Assembly: GCA_937927915.1 (NCBI GenBank)
Contig: CALGKB010000004.1
Location: 186,001 to 250,000, forward strand
From: an uncultured Pseudanabaenaceae cyanobacterium
GTDB lineage: Bacteria > Cyanobacteriota > Cyanobacteriia > Pseudanabaenales > Pseudanabaenaceae
Length of the DNA: 64,000 nucleotides
Reading direction: 5' to 3'
The position numbers and the translations under genes were made by a program. The notes beneath the pieces are model-generated. The model ran no database searches and was not told where the DNA came from. It was given only the letters and a program-made list of their open reading frames with translations. Positions 1-10,031 of this stretch are shown here, in pieces. Position 1 is the first letter of the stretch; every line of letters begins with the position of its first letter.

Positions 1-1
1 G

Positions 2-388
2 GTAGCTTTTTGGCAATTACGCAACACCAACCCCCTGCGCAACTCTTACCAGCGGGAAGCCCTGCAGTGGGAGGAGGCAAAAGCCCTTGTAGCGATCGTC
101 TGTCGGGTGGCACAGCAGCTACACACTGTCCTGCGCTTTTTGGTCACCACTTACCAGCAACAACTAGAGGGGAAATTGGAGGCGTTAGGTATGCAACAAA
201 ATCAGGGCTACGTTGACTTCTATGTCGATCGCTTTCAAGAACTCTACGCCCACCGTATGCGTTCCCCCCTCTCCCGCCCAGAAGGGCAGGAACTGGCATT
301 GCAGCTGTTGGTAGAACTATTTTTCATCAGTGGCAGTGGGGGAGAGCAACGCCTGTGGCATAGTTTGATGGATGGGGCAGTGGAATAG
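2..388 (+). CDS. DUF3038 family protein, C-terminal part (partial)
   Basis: The reading frame is open from the first bases of the window, so the start lies upstream; 128 residues are visible. The visible part is soluble, helical and rich in Gln and Leu, without membrane segments. It stops with TAG, and the next gene begins with a GTG sharing the last base of that stop, so the two are probably translated together. The following gene is a DUF4335 protein; as far as I know these two uncharacterised families are usually neighbours in cyanobacteria, and that pairing is the main reason for this name. The function is unknown. Confidence 0.7.
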   Translation, partial: VAFWQLRNTNPLRNSYQREALQWEEAKALVAIVCRVAQQLHTVLRFLVTTYQQQLEGKLEALGMQQNQGYVDFYVDRFQELYAHRMRSPLSRPEGQELALQLLVELFFISGSGGEQRLWHSLMDGAVE

Positions 389-1275
389 TGTTACAGCGGT
401 CTTACATCACACCCAGTTGTGCTTTGCTGGTAGAGGGGCTGAGTACCGTTGATGACCAGCAGATGACTCTCCTAACCCGCTTTATCTGTCAGGTGGGGGG
501 CAAAGAAATCAGTGGCGGCAAAGAGTTACTCATTTATTTAACCCAAGGGGTCAGTCACTTCTGTCAGCGCTTACTTAGCGGCGAAGGGGCAGAATATCAT
601 CACGATCAGGTCAAGATCACCCCCCAGGGGCAGCGGTATCATCTGCGTATAACCAGCGAGGATGGGGAAGTAGAGCTAGACCTCGATCGGATACAGCTGT
701 TTGACCTCATGGAAGTCCTGGACCAGCTGTGCCTGGATGCCCAGACTCTGCCGGATGTGGTAATTCCCTTCCCTGCCCTGCGTCCCCCCACTAGCCCCGT
801 CAACCCCGCCGTTCCTGCTGTTGTAGGTATTACCAGCGTTTTGGCAATTGCCCTTGCCCTGTGGTTTGTCCCCATTCCTGAACCCAAGCGGGAGGAGACT
901 GTGCCCGCCCCTACCCCTGTCAGTCCTGTACCTGCCCCTGTCCTTGTCCCCAAACCAATCACTGACCCCGCTGAGTTGGCAAAATTGCGATCGGATTTAT
1001 TTACTCTCCTCGATCGGGCGTGGGTGAATACGCGTACCTTTACCGTACCTTTAACTTACAAAGTGACTGTGGATGAGCGGGGTAGGATTATTGGCTACCA
1101 AGAGACTCCTGAAACCAGAGAAAGACTGGGGGAAGAAGCAGAAGAAGTCTTGGCAAGAATGACAGAAGAATTACCCCTAGAAACCCTAAAACAGCAAAAT
1201 CAAGACCTAAAGCCCGATCGGGTAGCTACTTTTACCGTTACGTTTGACATTACCAACCAACTACTTGTGGAGTAA
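388..1275 (+). CDS. DUF4335 family protein with one membrane segment
   Basis: A 295-residue protein starting with GTG, overlapping the preceding stop codon by one base. Residues 1-130 form a soluble N-terminal domain. One hydrophobic segment of about 20 residues follows at roughly 142-162, then a Pro/Val-rich linker (about 165-195) and a C-terminal alpha/beta domain. The arrangement suggests a single-pass membrane protein with a domain on each side. It matches the cyanobacterial DUF4335 family, whose role is not known. Its coupling to the DUF3038 gene suggests that the two products act together; this is inference. Confidence 0.75.
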   Translation: MLQRSYITPSCALLVEGLSTVDDQQMTLLTRFICQVGGKEISGGKELLIYLTQGVSHFCQRLLSGEGAEYHHDQVKITPQGQRYHLRITSEDGEVELDLDRIQLFDLMEVLDQLCLDAQTLPDVVIPFPALRPPTSPVNPAVPAVVGITSVLAIALALWFVPIPEPKREETVPAPTPVSPVPAPVLVPKPITDPAELAKLRSDLFTLLDRAWVNTRTFTVPLTYKVTVDERGRIIGYQETPETRERLGEEAEEVLARMTEELPLETLKQQNQDLKPDRVATFTVTFDITNQLLVE

Positions 1276-1326
1276 GGCGGGGGCAGTATTCTAGAGAGGG
1301 GGAGATTTCTACCCCGCTAAAGAGGT

Positions 1327-1332
1327 TATAAT
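1327..1332 (+). promoter_or_regulatory. -10 element upstream of gyrB
   Basis: A perfect TATAAT lies 30 bases before the chosen gyrB ATG. No good -35 hexamer is found 16-18 bases upstream. A G-rich/C-rich inverted repeat (GGGG...CCCC, about 1299-1315) sits just in front of it. This is a plausible but unproven start region for gyrB and perhaps argS. Confidence 0.45.
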
Positions 1333-1362
1333 TTAGCTCTGTTCCATTGCGTGGACTTCCCT

Positions 1363-3303
1363 ATGGCAAACCCCCAAGCAGCGACAGACAACTACAGTGC
1401 TGACAAAATCCAAGTCCTAGAAGGGATCGAACACGTCCGCAAACGTCCGGGGATGTACATCGGCTCTACGGGGGCAAAGGGCTTGCACCATCTAGTCTTT
1501 GAGGTGGTGGACAACAGTGTGGATGAGTCCCTGGCGGGCTATTGCAGTCATATCATTGTGGAGGTACACCCTGATAATTCCGTCTCTGTGACCGATAACG
1601 GGCGGGGTATTCCCACAGACATTCACTCTAAAACGGGGAAATCGGCGCTGGAAACGGTGATGACAGTACTGGGGGCAGGGGGTAAATTTGGCGGTGGCGG
1701 CTACAAGGTTTCTGGCGGATTACACGGCGTGGGAGTTTCGGTTGTCAATGCTCTGTCTGAATGGGTGGAGGTGACAGTATGGCGGCAGGGGCAATGTTTT
1801 CGCCAGCGTTATGCTAGAGGCGTCCCACAAACCGAAGTGACAGTAGCTCCCGAACCCACCGATCGGCGTGGTACAAGAGTTCATTTCAAACCCGATCCTC
1901 AGATTTTCACCACAACCACTGTGTTTGACAATGCCATTTTGATTGGCAGATTGCGGGAACTGGCTTATCTCAACGGTGGGCTGAAGATTGAATACAGTGA
2001 CCACCGCGAAACACCCCCCATTACCGAAGTCTTTTTATATCATGGCGGCATCAAAGAGTATGTCTCCTACATGAACAGAGAAAAAGAACCCTTGCATAAT
2101 GACATCATCTATGTGCAGGGGGAAAGAGATAACGTGCAACTGGAAGTGGCTTTGCAGTGGTGTGCCGATTCCTACAATGAAAACATCTTGGGCTTTGCTA
2201 ATAACATCAGAACGATCGATGGGGGGACACATTTAGAAGGACTGAAGGCAGTTCTAACGCGGACGATCAACAACACCGCCAGAAAACTGAAAAAACTAAA
2301 AGAGAGTGACAGCAACCTGGCAGGGGAAAACGTGCGGGAAGGTCTGACGGCGGTTATTTCTGTCAAAGTACCAGAGCCTGAGTTTGAAGGACAGACGAAA
2401 ACAAAACTGGGTAACCCTGAAGTGCGGGGTATTGTGGAGTCCTTTGTGGGGGAGGTTTTAAGTGAATATTTGGAATTTCATCCTGCCGTTGCCCAGACAA
2501 TTGTAGAAAAAGCCATTCAATCCTTCCAAGCGGCGGAGGCAGCTAGAAAAGCACGGGAATTAGTGCGGCGCAAATCGGCGTTAGAATCCTCAACTTTGCC
2601 AGGGAAATTAGCAGATTGTAGTTGTCGTGACCCCAAGGAAGCAGAGATATTCATCGTGGAAGGTGACAGTGCAGGCGGCAGTGCAAAGCAAGGGAGAGAT
2701 AGACATTTCCAAGCTGTTTTACCCCTGCGCGGTAAGGTATTAAATATTGAGAAAGCAGAGGACAGCAAAATCTATAAAAACGCCGAGATTCAATCCCTGA
2801 TTACAGGTTTGGGTTTGGGCATTAAGGGGGAAGAATTCAATATCAATCAGTTGCGCTACCACAAAATTATTCTCCTTGCTGATGCTGATGTAGATGGTGC
2901 CCATATCCGTACTTTGTTGCTGACCTTTTTCTATCGCTATCAACGGGAATTAGTGGACCAAGGATTTATCTACATCGCCTGTCCTCCTCTCTACAAGGTG
3001 GAAAGAGGGAAACAAATTCAATATTGCTACTCCGATCGGGAACTGCAACAATTACTGAGTACCTTTCCCCCCAACGCTAACTACACGATCCAAAGGTTCA
3101 AAGGGCTAGGGGAAATGATGCCCCAACAACTGTGGGAAACAACCATGAATCCTGCCACCCGAAAACTGAAACAGATCACGATCGAGGATGCCGCAGAAGC
3201 CGATCGTATCTTCACAATTTTGATGGGGGACAAAGTGGGACCCAGGCGGGAATTTATTGAGACCTACGGACCAAAGTTAAGTTTAGCGGAGTTGGATATT
3301 TAG
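1363..3303 (+). CDS. gyrB: DNA gyrase subunit B
   Basis: The ATPase subunit of DNA gyrase, which introduces negative supercoils together with GyrA. The protein is about 646 residues, usual for the family. The N-terminal GHKL domain shows GMYIG, the ATP-binding Asn in VVDNSVDE and the glycine-rich [14 protein letters not shown]. The TOPRIM region shows [15 protein letters not shown] and DADVDGAHI, and the C-terminal part has [10 protein letters not shown] chose ATG 1363; an in-frame GTG at 1351 would add four residues. argS starts two bases after the stop, so the two genes are probably cotranscribed. gyrA is not in the window. Confidence 0.98.
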   Translation: MANPQAATDNYSADKIQVLEGIEHVRKRPGMYIGSTGAKGLHHLVFEVVDNSVDESLAGYCSHIIVEVHPDNSVSVTDNGRGIPTDIHSKTGKSALETVMTVLGAGGKFGGGGYKVSGGLHGVGVSVVNALSEWVEVTVWRQGQCFRQRYARGVPQTEVTVAPEPTDRRGTRVHFKPDPQIFTTTTVFDNAILIGRLRELAYLNGGLKIEYSDHRETPPITEVFLYHGGIKEYVSYMNREKEPLHNDIIYVQGERDNVQLEVALQWCADSYNENILGFANNIRTIDGGTHLEGLKAVLTRTINNTARKLKKLKESDSNLAGENVREGLTAVISVKVPEPEFEGQTKTKLGNPEVRGIVESFVGEVLSEYLEFHPAVAQTIVEKAIQSFQAAEAARKARELVRRKSALESSTLPGKLADCSCRDPKEAEIFIVEGDSAGGSAKQGRDRHFQAVLPLRGKVLNIEKAEDSKIYKNAEIQSLITGLGLGIKGEEFNINQLRYHKIILLADADVDGAHIRTLLLTFFYRYQRELVDQGFIYIACPPLYKVERGKQIQYCYSDRELQQLLSTFPPNANYTIQRFKGLGEMMPQQLWETTMNPATRKLKQITIEDAAEADRIFTILMGDKVGPRREFIETYGPKLSLAELDI

Positions 3304-3304
3304 T

Positions 3305-5029
3305 ATGTCAGTTTTACAGGAACTAAAGGGGCGCTTCCGGTCAGCTATTAGGCAGGGTTTGCAGTTAGAAATTGACCCCCAAATTACTGCCGCCAAGGAA
3401 CCCAAATTCGGCGATTACCAGTGCAATGATGCTATGGGTTTGGCAAAGAAACTAGGCAGTAAACCCCGCGATGTTGCCCAAAAAATTGTAGAAAATTTAG
3501 ACATTGCTGACATAGCAGAACCACCTACAATCGAAGGACCGGGTTTTATCAATTTACGGCTGCAGGTGGCATATATCAATCGCAAGTTGGAGTCGATCTG
3601 GCACGACGATCGGTTGGGGATTCCTCTAGCAGACCCGCCACAGCGAATTGTAGTGGACTTTTCCAGCCCTAACATTGCCAAAGAGATGCACGTTGGTCAT
3701 TTGCGTTCCACGATCATCGGCGATTGTATTGCTAGGATTTTGGAATTCCTAGGGCATGAGGTTTTGCGACTGAATCATGTGGGGGATTGGGGCACGCAGT
3801 TTGGGATGTTGATTACCCATCTCAAAGAAGCTTTCCCCCAGGCGTTGGTGGCGGCGGATGTCTTAGCGTTGGGGGATTTGGTCAATTTTTACCGCGAGGC
3901 TAAAAAACGCTTTGATGAGGATGAGAGTTTTCGGGAAAGGGCGCGTTTAGCTGTGGTGGATTTACAGGCAGGGGAGGCAACCGCTCGCCAGGCATGGCAG
4001 TTGTTGTGTGAACAGTCCCGCCGCGAGTTCCAAAAGATCTATGACCTCTTGGATGTGCGTCTGCAAGAGAGGGGGGAGTCTTTTTACAATCCCTTTTTAC
4101 CGGCTGTCGTTGAAGACTTGGCAGCACTGGGACTGCTGCAGGAGGATGCAGGGGCTAAATGCGTCTTCCTAGAGGGATTTCAGAACAAAGAAGGACAACC
4201 CTTACCCCTGATTGTGCAAAAGTCCGACGGTGGTTACAACTATGCCACGACAGACCTAGCTGCCCTGCGTTATCGCATCAATGTGGACAAGGCGGATCGG
4301 ATTATCTATGTGACAGACAGCGGACAGGCAGACCACTTTGCCCAGGTCTTTCAAGTGGCAAGAAGAGCAGGTTGGTTGCCCGATCGTGTACAAGTAGAAC
4401 ATGTGCCCTTTGGGCTGGTGTTGGGGGAAGACGGCAAGAAGTTCAAAACCCGATCGGGGGATACAGTAGCTCTCAAAGAATTGCTCCATGAGGCGATCGA
4501 GCGTGCCTTTGCTGACATTGACAGTCGCAATCCCGATGCACCCTTGTCTTTCAAGCAGGAGGTGGCAAAAGTGGTGGGAATTGGTGCTGTGAAATACGCT
4601 GACCTCTCCCAAAATCGCCACAGCAACTATGTCTTTAGCTTTGACAAGATGTTATCGCTGCAGGGGAACACGGCTCCCTATCTCCTCTATGCCTATGTGC
4701 GCATCCAGGGCATTGGCAGAAAATCCACAAAACCCATCGATCGGTCTCTGCCTATCCACATCAGTCATCCCAGCGAAATAGTTTTGGCAAAGCATCTCCT
4801 GCAGTGTGCAGAAGTGATTGACGCCGTAGCCACTGACCTTATGCCCAATCGCCTCTGTCAATATCTGTTTGAACTGAGTCAGAAATTCAATCAATTTTAC
4901 GACCAATGCCCAATTCTGCAGGCAGAAGATGGAGAACGGCATTCTCGTCTTGCCCTCTGTGAGATTACAGCGCGGACACTGCGGCTGGGCTTAGGTCTGT
5001 TGGGGATTCCCGTCTTGGAAAGGATGTAA
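3305..5029 (+). CDS. argS: Arginyl-tRNA synthetase
   Basis: A class I aminoacyl-tRNA synthetase that charges tRNA-Arg in the cytoplasm; 574 residues. The N-terminal additional domain (about 1-110) is followed by the catalytic core with [17 protein letters not shown], the HIGH-type signature, and later KFKTRSG, the usual ArgRS variant of KMSKS. The C-terminal DALR anticodon-binding domain ends the protein. The ATG lies two bases after the gyrB stop. It is one of four aminoacyl-tRNA synthetases in this window, each in a different transcription unit. Confidence 0.98.
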   Translation: MSVLQELKGRFRSAIRQGLQLEIDPQITAAKEPKFGDYQCNDAMGLAKKLGSKPRDVAQKIVENLDIADIAEPPTIEGPGFINLRLQVAYINRKLESIWHDDRLGIPLADPPQRIVVDFSSPNIAKEMHVGHLRSTIIGDCIARILEFLGHEVLRLNHVGDWGTQFGMLITHLKEAFPQALVAADVLALGDLVNFYREAKKRFDEDESFRERARLAVVDLQAGEATARQAWQLLCEQSRREFQKIYDLLDVRLQERGESFYNPFLPAVVEDLAALGLLQEDAGAKCVFLEGFQNKEGQPLPLIVQKSDGGYNYATTDLAALRYRINVDKADRIIYVTDSGQADHFAQVFQVARRAGWLPDRVQVEHVPFGLVLGEDGKKFKTRSGDTVALKELLHEAIERAFADIDSRNPDAPLSFKQEVAKVVGIGAVKYADLSQNRHSNYVFSFDKMLSLQGNTAPYLLYAYVRIQGIGRKSTKPIDRSLPIHISHPSEIVLAKHLLQCAEVIDAVATDLMPNRLCQYLFELSQKFNQFYDQCPILQAEDGERHSRLALCEITARTLRLGLGLLGIPVLERM

Positions 5030-5047
5030 AAATTTCGGTACACCCCG

Positions 5048-5056
5048 TGATACAAT
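5048..5056 (+). promoter_or_regulatory. Extended -10 upstream of plsX
   Basis: TG-A-TACAAT, an extended -10 element, lies 27 bases before the plsX GTG, in the 54-base gap after argS. No clear -35 was found, which is common for extended -10 promoters. It suggests that plsX-fabH has its own promoter. Confidence 0.4.
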
Positions 5057-5083
5057 GCCAGGGGCAGTTCAAGTGAAGTCGCA

Positions 5084-6067
5084 GTGCGGATTGCAGTCGA
5101 TGGCATGGGGGGCGACCACGCTCCCAAGGAAATAGTGGCAGGGGCTGTACTGGCTACCGATCGCCTAGGGGTAGAAATCCTACTGGTGGGGGATGAGCAG
5201 CAACTGCAGCAATACCTGCCCCCCAAAACCAAGGGAATCACGATCGTGGCAGCGGAAGGGCAAATTGGGATGGAGGAAGAACCCCTGGAAGCACTGCGCA
5301 AAAAGCCGAAAGCCTCTATCAATGTGGCAATGGACTTGGTAAAACAGGGGGAAGCCCAGGCAGTGGTCTCGGCGGGGCATACGGGGGCAGCAATGGCAGC
5401 TGCTCTGTTGCGTTTGGGCAGGTTAAAGGGAGTCGATCGACCTGCCATCGGGGCATTGCTACCGACAATGATTCCCCATAAGCCTGTGTTGCTATTGGAC
5501 GTAGGGGCAAATGTAGATTGTCGTCCCAAATTTCTGTGTCAGTTTGCCACTATGGGAGTCCTATTCAGTCGTTTGGCATTGGGGGTGCCGGAACCGAAAT
5601 TGGGTTTGTTGAACATTGGGGAAGAAGCAGTCAAGGGCAATGATTTGGCTGTGCAGGTACACCAACTGTTGCGGGAGAGTGACCTCCCTTTTGTCGGCAA
5701 TGCGGAGGGCAGGGATGTGATGTCAGGCAAGTTTGATGTGATCGTCTGCGATGGTTTTGTCGGCAATGTCCTGCTCAAATTTGCAGAAGGGGTGGGCTTG
5801 GTGGCAATGCAAATTCTAAAGGAGGAATTACCCAGGGGCTGGCACGGGCAATTGGGTTGTGCTTTCTTGAAGCCAAATTTAGCGAGGGTAAAAGAGCGCA
5901 TGGATTACGACGAATACGGCGGCGGTTTGCTGTTGGGGGTAGCTGGTATCTGTGTGATTGGGCATGGCAGTTCTAAGGCAACGGGTCTGTATCACTCTGT
6001 ACGGGTGGCGCGGGATGCCGTCCAAAACCGACTCCTAGAACAACTCAAGGAAGCCCTCGATCGATGA
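5084..6067 (+). CDS. plsX: Phosphate acyltransferase PlsX
   Basis: Converts acyl-ACP to acyl-phosphate, the first step toward phosphatidic acid. The 327 residues start with the family signature IAVDGMGGDHAP directly after a GTG start; no earlier start fits. SAGHTGA and DVGANVDCRP are also typical. The stop overlaps the fabH start in ATGA, so plsX and fabH are translationally coupled. In many cyanobacteria the cluster continues with fabD and plsC; here fabD is absent, and a plsC-type gene lies separately at 12979. Confidence 0.96.
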   Translation: MRIAVDGMGGDHAPKEIVAGAVLATDRLGVEILLVGDEQQLQQYLPPKTKGITIVAAEGQIGMEEEPLEALRKKPKASINVAMDLVKQGEAQAVVSAGHTGAAMAAALLRLGRLKGVDRPAIGALLPTMIPHKPVLLLDVGANVDCRPKFLCQFATMGVLFSRLALGVPEPKLGLLNIGEEAVKGNDLAVQVHQLLRESDLPFVGNAEGRDVMSGKFDVIVCDGFVGNVLLKFAEGVGLVAMQILKEELPRGWHGQLGCAFLKPNLARVKERMDYDEYGGGLLLGVAGICVIGHGSSKATGLYHSVRVARDAVQNRLLEQLKEALDR

Positions 6068-7017
6068 TGGCGGTACGCATTTGGGGGCACGGGGCAGCGC
6101 TACCCCCGTTGGTGCTGACTAATGACGACTTAGCGCACAAAGTGGACACCTCGGATGAATGGATTTTCACCCGCACGGGGATCAAGGAGCGGCGTATTAT
6201 GCCCCAAACTCCCGATGCCCTGGTGCAATTGGCGGTGGAAGCGGGGATGCAGGCGTTGACCAGTACGGGTGTTGCCCCCCAAGAGCTGGATTTGATTTTG
6301 CTCACTTCTTCTACCCCCGATGACCTTTTTGGTTCTGCCGCCCAGGTGCAACAACGGTTGGGAGCGACCCGATCGGTAGCCTTTGATCTGACCGCCGCTT
6401 GTTCGGGCTTTGTCTTTGGTTTGATTACAGCAGCCCAGTTTATTCAGGCGGGGACATTTCGCCATATTTTGGTGGTGGGGGCAGATGTCCTGTCGCGCTG
6501 GGTGGATTGGCAAGACCGGCGGACCTGTATTTTGTTTGGCGATGGGGCAGGGGCAGTCCTCGTCAGTCAAGGGGCAGAGAACAATCTTTTGGGTTTCACT
6601 ATGGCGACGGATGGCAAGGGCTATGAATTATTGAATTTGCCCTATGACCCCGATCGGTCTGGTTTTGCCCCGATTTACATGAACGGCAGGGAGGTATATC
6701 GTTTTGCTGTCACCAAGGTACCAGAGACGATCGAGGCAATTTTACAGACAGCCCAACAGCAGCCCCAGGACATTGATTGGTATATCCTGCACCAGGCAAA
6801 CCAGCGCATTATTGAGGCGGTAGGGGAACGGTTGGGGGTGGAATCCCACAGGATGGTCAGTAACATTGCCCAGGTGGGGAATACATCGGCGGCTTCCATT
6901 CCCATTGCCCTAGATGAGTATGTGCGGGCAGGCAAGATCAGAGCAGGGGACAAGATTATGGCAGTGGGGTTTGGGGCAGGCTTGAGTTGGGGGGGGATAC
7001 TCTTTCAATGGGGATAG
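6064..7017 (+). CDS. fabH: 3-oxoacyl-ACP synthase III (KAS III)
   Basis: Condenses acetyl-CoA with malonyl-ACP to start fatty acid synthesis. The 317 residues carry the full Cys-His-Asn triad: Cys in TAACSGF, His in LHQANQRI and Asn in GNTSAAS. The N-terminus WGHGAALPPLVLTNDD and TSDEWIFTRTGIKERR are characteristic. The start overlaps the plsX stop by four bases; a second ATG follows immediately at 6067. Linkage with plsX places initiation of acyl chains beside their transfer to phosphate. Confidence 0.96.
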   Translation: MMAVRIWGHGAALPPLVLTNDDLAHKVDTSDEWIFTRTGIKERRIMPQTPDALVQLAVEAGMQALTSTGVAPQELDLILLTSSTPDDLFGSAAQVQQRLGATRSVAFDLTAACSGFVFGLITAAQFIQAGTFRHILVVGADVLSRWVDWQDRRTCILFGDGAGAVLVSQGAENNLLGFTMATDGKGYELLNLPYDPDRSGFAPIYMNGREVYRFAVTKVPETIEAILQTAQQQPQDIDWYILHQANQRIIEAVGERLGVESHRMVSNIAQVGNTSAASIPIALDEYVRAGKIRAGDKIMAVGFGAGLSWGGILFQWG

Positions 7018-7095
7018 AAAACCTGTGTTATCCTATACTACGGATTGCCTGGTTTGGGGGTAGTGGTAGAGCCTTGATTGCGTGCAGTTGTACTG

Positions 7096-7374
7096 ATGAA
7101 TGACCGTGTTGTCTATCAAGTTTGGATCAGTGGCAAAGTGCAGGGAGTGGGCTATCGCTACGCTACCCAGCGTATGGCACAAAAGTTAGGAGTGACGGGG
7201 TGGGTGCAAAACCTACCGGATGGCAGAGTGGAAGCAATGTTTGCGGGCAGCCGTGCCCAGGTGGAAGCGATGCTGCAGTGGTGTTACCAGGGGACCAAGG
7301 AATCTAAGGTGGAAAAGGTGGAGTACGTGCCAGTCCCCGATCGGGTCTTCTACCGCTTTGAAATTCGTCGATGA
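7096..7374 (+). CDS. acyP: Acylphosphatase
   Basis: A small (92-residue) enzyme hydrolysing the carboxyl-phosphate bond of acylphosphates. It has the signature VQGVGYR, with the catalytic Arg, and VTGWVQNLPDG, with the catalytic Asn. I chose ATG 7096, which gives MNDRVVYQVWISGKVQGVGYR; a TTG at 7078 would add six residues unlike the family. The stop overlaps the lpxB start in ATGA, so the pair is coupled. Its proximity to plsX is curious, since acyl-phosphate is the PlsX product, but any functional link is inference. Confidence 0.93.
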   Translation: MNDRVVYQVWISGKVQGVGYRYATQRMAQKLGVTGWVQNLPDGRVEAMFAGSRAQVEAMLQWCYQGTKESKVEKVEYVPVPDRVFYRFEIRR

Positions 7375-8525
7375 CCTATCACATTTTTATCAGTACGGGG
7401 GAAGTGTCGGGGGACTTACAGGGAGCGGCTCTTGCCCAAGCACTCTACAGGGAAGCCCAGAGGCACAATCTGCCGTTGACTATCTCAGGCTTAGGGGGGG
7501 AAAAAATGGCAAAGGCGGGGGTCAATCTCTGGGGCAACACGGCAGCGATCGGTTCCATTGGTCTGTTGGAAGCTCTCCCCTTTGTCCTGCCCTCTTTTTG
7601 GTTACAACAGCGGGTTAGGCAAAAACTGCGGCAGTATCCCCCCCACCTAGCGGTGTTCATTGACTATGTCACCCCTAACTTGGCGATGGGGCAGTTCCTC
7701 AAGCGTCATTTCGCCATCCCTATTGTTTACTACATTGCCCCCCAGGAATGGGTATGGGAGTTTCGCAACAATACGCAGTTAATCACCCAGTTCACCGATC
7801 GTATCCTGGCTATCTTTCCCGCCGAAGCCGCCTACTACCAACAAAAGGGTATCCAAGTGACATGGGTGGGGCATCCCCTGGTGGAGATGATGGCAACAGT
7901 CCCCGATCGTTCTAGTTGTCGTGCCCAGTTGGGGATTGCGCCAGAGGCTTTGGTAGTGACTCTCTTGCCCGCTTCCCGCCGCCAGGAAATTCAATTTTTA
8001 CTGCCTGTGATGTTGCAAGTTGCCCGTCTACTGCGCCAGCAATTACCTGAGGTGGAGTTTCTGCTGCCGTTGTCTTTGCCCCACTATCGCCCCCAGGTGG
8101 AACGTTGCCTAACCCAGTTTGACCTGCCCGTAAGGGTAATTGCCGATCGTGCCCATATTGCCATTCGCGCTGCTGACCTGGCGCTATCCAAATCGGGGAC
8201 AGTGAACCTGGAAACAGCCCTCTTGGGAGTCCCGCAAGTGGTGATATACCGCGTCAGTGCCTTGACTGCTTGGGTCGCCCGTCGTGTACTGCAGTTTCGC
8301 ATTCCGTTCATGTCCCCTGTAAACTTGGTATTGATGCAGGAAGTAGTGCCAGAATTTTTCCAGGAGCAAGTGGAACCCCAGGGAATTGCCCATACCTGTC
8401 TGCAGTTACTCACGGATGGAGAGCGCCGCCAGCAGCTGTTAAGCCAGTACGAAGTGATTAAAAGCAAGCTAGGGGATGGCACCACTACCAGCCAAGCTGC
8501 CCAAGCGATTCTCTCTATGCTCTAG
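7371..8525 (+). CDS. lpxB: Lipid-A-disaccharide synthase
   Basis: A GT19 glycosyltransferase that joins UDP-diacylglucosamine and lipid X into the lipid A disaccharide at the inner membrane. It has 384 residues, usual for the family. The N-terminus YHIFISTGEVSGDLQGA is the classic LpxB start. Further family hallmarks are the PQEWVW segment, the YYIAP region and the sugar-nucleotide motif around ALSKSGTVNLETAL with GVPQVV. It shows that the organism makes lipopolysaccharide. The ATG overlaps the acyP stop. The other lpx genes are not in the window. Confidence 0.95.
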   Translation: MTYHIFISTGEVSGDLQGAALAQALYREAQRHNLPLTISGLGGEKMAKAGVNLWGNTAAIGSIGLLEALPFVLPSFWLQQRVRQKLRQYPPHLAVFIDYVTPNLAMGQFLKRHFAIPIVYYIAPQEWVWEFRNNTQLITQFTDRILAIFPAEAAYYQQKGIQVTWVGHPLVEMMATVPDRSSCRAQLGIAPEALVVTLLPASRRQEIQFLLPVMLQVARLLRQQLPEVEFLLPLSLPHYRPQVERCLTQFDLPVRVIADRAHIAIRAADLALSKSGTVNLETALLGVPQVVIYRVSALTAWVARRVLQFRIPFMSPVNLVLMQEVVPEFFQEQVEPQGIAHTCLQLLTDGERRQQLLSQYEVIKSKLGDGTTTSQAAQAILSML

Positions 8526-8593
8526 GGGAGATTTCCCCAAAACCTCCCGACAGGACGGGCAAGTTCTTTTACAATTGACGTGAAGATATGTAA

Positions 8594-9583
8594 ATGGCTA
8601 TGGGTTCTAAAACTGTAACGATCGCTGACCTCCTAGCACCTGTCCAGGACGATCTACAGGTATTGACCCAGAACCTAAAGGAACTTGTGGGGGCTAGCCA
8701 CCCCATTTTACGCGCCGCGGCAGAGCATTTATTTGAAGCCAAGGGGAAGGGACTGCGACCTGCCTTAGTGCTGTTAACCTCTAGGGCGACAATGGGAACA
8801 GGGGATATTACCCCCCGTCACCGCCGGCTGGCAGAAATTACGGAGATGATCCACACCGCTAGTCTTGTCCACGACGATGTCATCGATGAAGCAGAAGTGC
8901 GGCGGGGTATCCCCACGGTCAACTCCTACTTTGGCAATCGCATTGCGGTTTTGGCAGGGGATTTCCTGTTTGCCCAGTCCTCCTGGTACCTGGCAAATTT
9001 GGACAACTTGGAAGTGGTAAAGCTGTTGTCTAAGGTCATCAAGGACTTTGCGGAAGGAGAAATTCGCCAGAGTTTGACTGCCTTTGATGTCACTGTCAGC
9101 CTCAATGACTATTTAGAAAAGAGTTTTTACAAGACGGCTTCTCTAATGGCGGGCAGCTGCAAAGCGGCAGCGGTGTTGAGCGAGCGGGACCCCGCTGAGT
9201 GTGAACAGTTTTACCTGTTTGGCAAGCACTTTGGCATTGCCTTTCAAATCATGGATGATATTCTGGATTTCACCAGCTCTACGGAAACCCTCGGTAAGCC
9301 CGCTGGCTCCGACCTCAGGGATGGCAACCTCACTGCCCCTGTCATTTTTGCCCTGGAAGAAAAGCCCCAACTCCACACCCTTATCGCCCGTGAACTAAAG
9401 GAGGAACTGGACCTCACTGCCGCCCTTGCCCTCATAGAACAAAGTTCTGGTATTGAGCGATCGAAGGAATTGGCAAAACAACACACCAAATTAGCCATCC
9501 AAGCCCTGGAATTTTTGCCCCACTCCCCCTACAAAAAATCTTTAATCGGTCTAGCGGAATTTAACCTCGATCGAATTTTTTAA
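8594..9583 (+). CDS. sds: Long-chain all-trans polyprenyl diphosphate synthase (solanesyl type)
   Basis: Elongates allylic diphosphates with isopentenyl diphosphate; in cyanobacteria this family makes the C45 tail of plastoquinone. The 329 residues contain GKGLRPALV, the first Asp-rich motif in LVHDDVIDEAEVRRG, the second in QIMDDILDF, and the KPAGSDLRDGN segment. A second ATG two codons downstream (8600) is equally possible. It stands alone between lpxB and a hairpin-containing gap. The product chain length cannot be read from sequence with certainty. Confidence 0.92.
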   Translation: MAMGSKTVTIADLLAPVQDDLQVLTQNLKELVGASHPILRAAAEHLFEAKGKGLRPALVLLTSRATMGTGDITPRHRRLAEITEMIHTASLVHDDVIDEAEVRRGIPTVNSYFGNRIAVLAGDFLFAQSSWYLANLDNLEVVKLLSKVIKDFAEGEIRQSLTAFDVTVSLNDYLEKSFYKTASLMAGSCKAAAVLSERDPAECEQFYLFGKHFGIAFQIMDDILDFTSSTETLGKPAGSDLRDGNLTAPVIFALEEKPQLHTLIARELKEELDLTAALALIEQSSGIERSKELAKQHTKLAIQALEFLPHSPYKKSLIGLAEFNLDRIF

Positions 9584-9625
9584 GATTTTCTTTAGAATTG
9601 TGTGATTACTCTCTCAGGAGCGGAA

Positions 9626-9672
9626 TACAAGGCAGGGCAAGCCTTGTAGCGGTCTTACCCTCTATCGGAGGG
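9626..9672 (+). other. Two adjacent stem-loops downstream of sds
   Basis: The first is a perfect 8-bp stem, TACAAGGC with GCCTTGTA, around a 7-base loop (9626-9648). The second is CCCTC/GAGGG with a 5-base loop (9658-9672). An A-rich stretch follows on the plus strand, not a T tract, so these are not typical intrinsic terminators. They may protect the 3' end of the sds message. Confidence 0.4.
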
Positions 9673-9698
9673 CAGAAAAATAACCTATTCCTACAAAC

Positions 9699-9704
9699 TA
9701 TAAT
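9699..9704 (+). promoter_or_regulatory. -10 element upstream of the zinc-ribbon gene
   Basis: A perfect TATAAT lies 79 bases before the ATG at 9783. It is followed at once by an imperfect palindrome centred on CCTA-CTA-TAGG (about 9705-9721). The leader would be about 70 bases and AT-rich. There is no convincing -35. Confidence 0.35.
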
Positions 9705-9782
9705 ATGCCTACTATAGGTATCCTAAATAAGTGTTTAGAAACTTTGCTTTTTAATAACAAATTTTAAGGGGAGAGGTGCGTT

Positions 9783-10031
9783 ATGGCTTTAGTAGAGATG
9801 GTGCGGTGTCCCAATTGTGGTGCCCCTGCAGAGCGGCATCATTTGCCCCTGGCGGGTCAGGTGAAGACGGAATGTGAGGTGTGTGATTACTTACTGATTT
9901 TAGACACGAAGACGGGACAGGTGATCGAGTTTCATGCCCCTGGGACAGATGCAGAGTATTTGTATATGCGCAGGAAGCGGCTGTTTGTCAAGGTGATGGA
10001 CGCGATCGCTCACAAAGTTCTAAGTCATTGA
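9783..10031 (+). CDS. Small zinc-ribbon protein
   Basis: An 82-residue protein with CPNCGAP near residue 10 and CEVCDY near residue 35: two CxxC pairs spaced as in zinc ribbons. The C-terminal half is charged and probably helical. A good ribosome site (GGGGAG) precedes the ATG. It resembles small conserved cyanobacterial zinc-ribbon proteins of unknown function; a nucleic acid or protein-binding role is only a guess. Its last 44 bases overlap the 3' end of the convergent dacB gene. Confidence 0.8.
   Translation: MALVEMVRCPNCGAPAERHHLPLAGQVKTECEVCDYLLILDTKTGQVIEFHAPGTDAEYLYMRRKRLFVKVMDAIAHKVLSH

Noticed and set aside
639-962. A 107-residue minus-strand frame inside the DUF4335 gene
   Set aside because: Low-complexity Gly/Thr/Arg product antisense to the Pro-rich linker; a shadow of the real gene.
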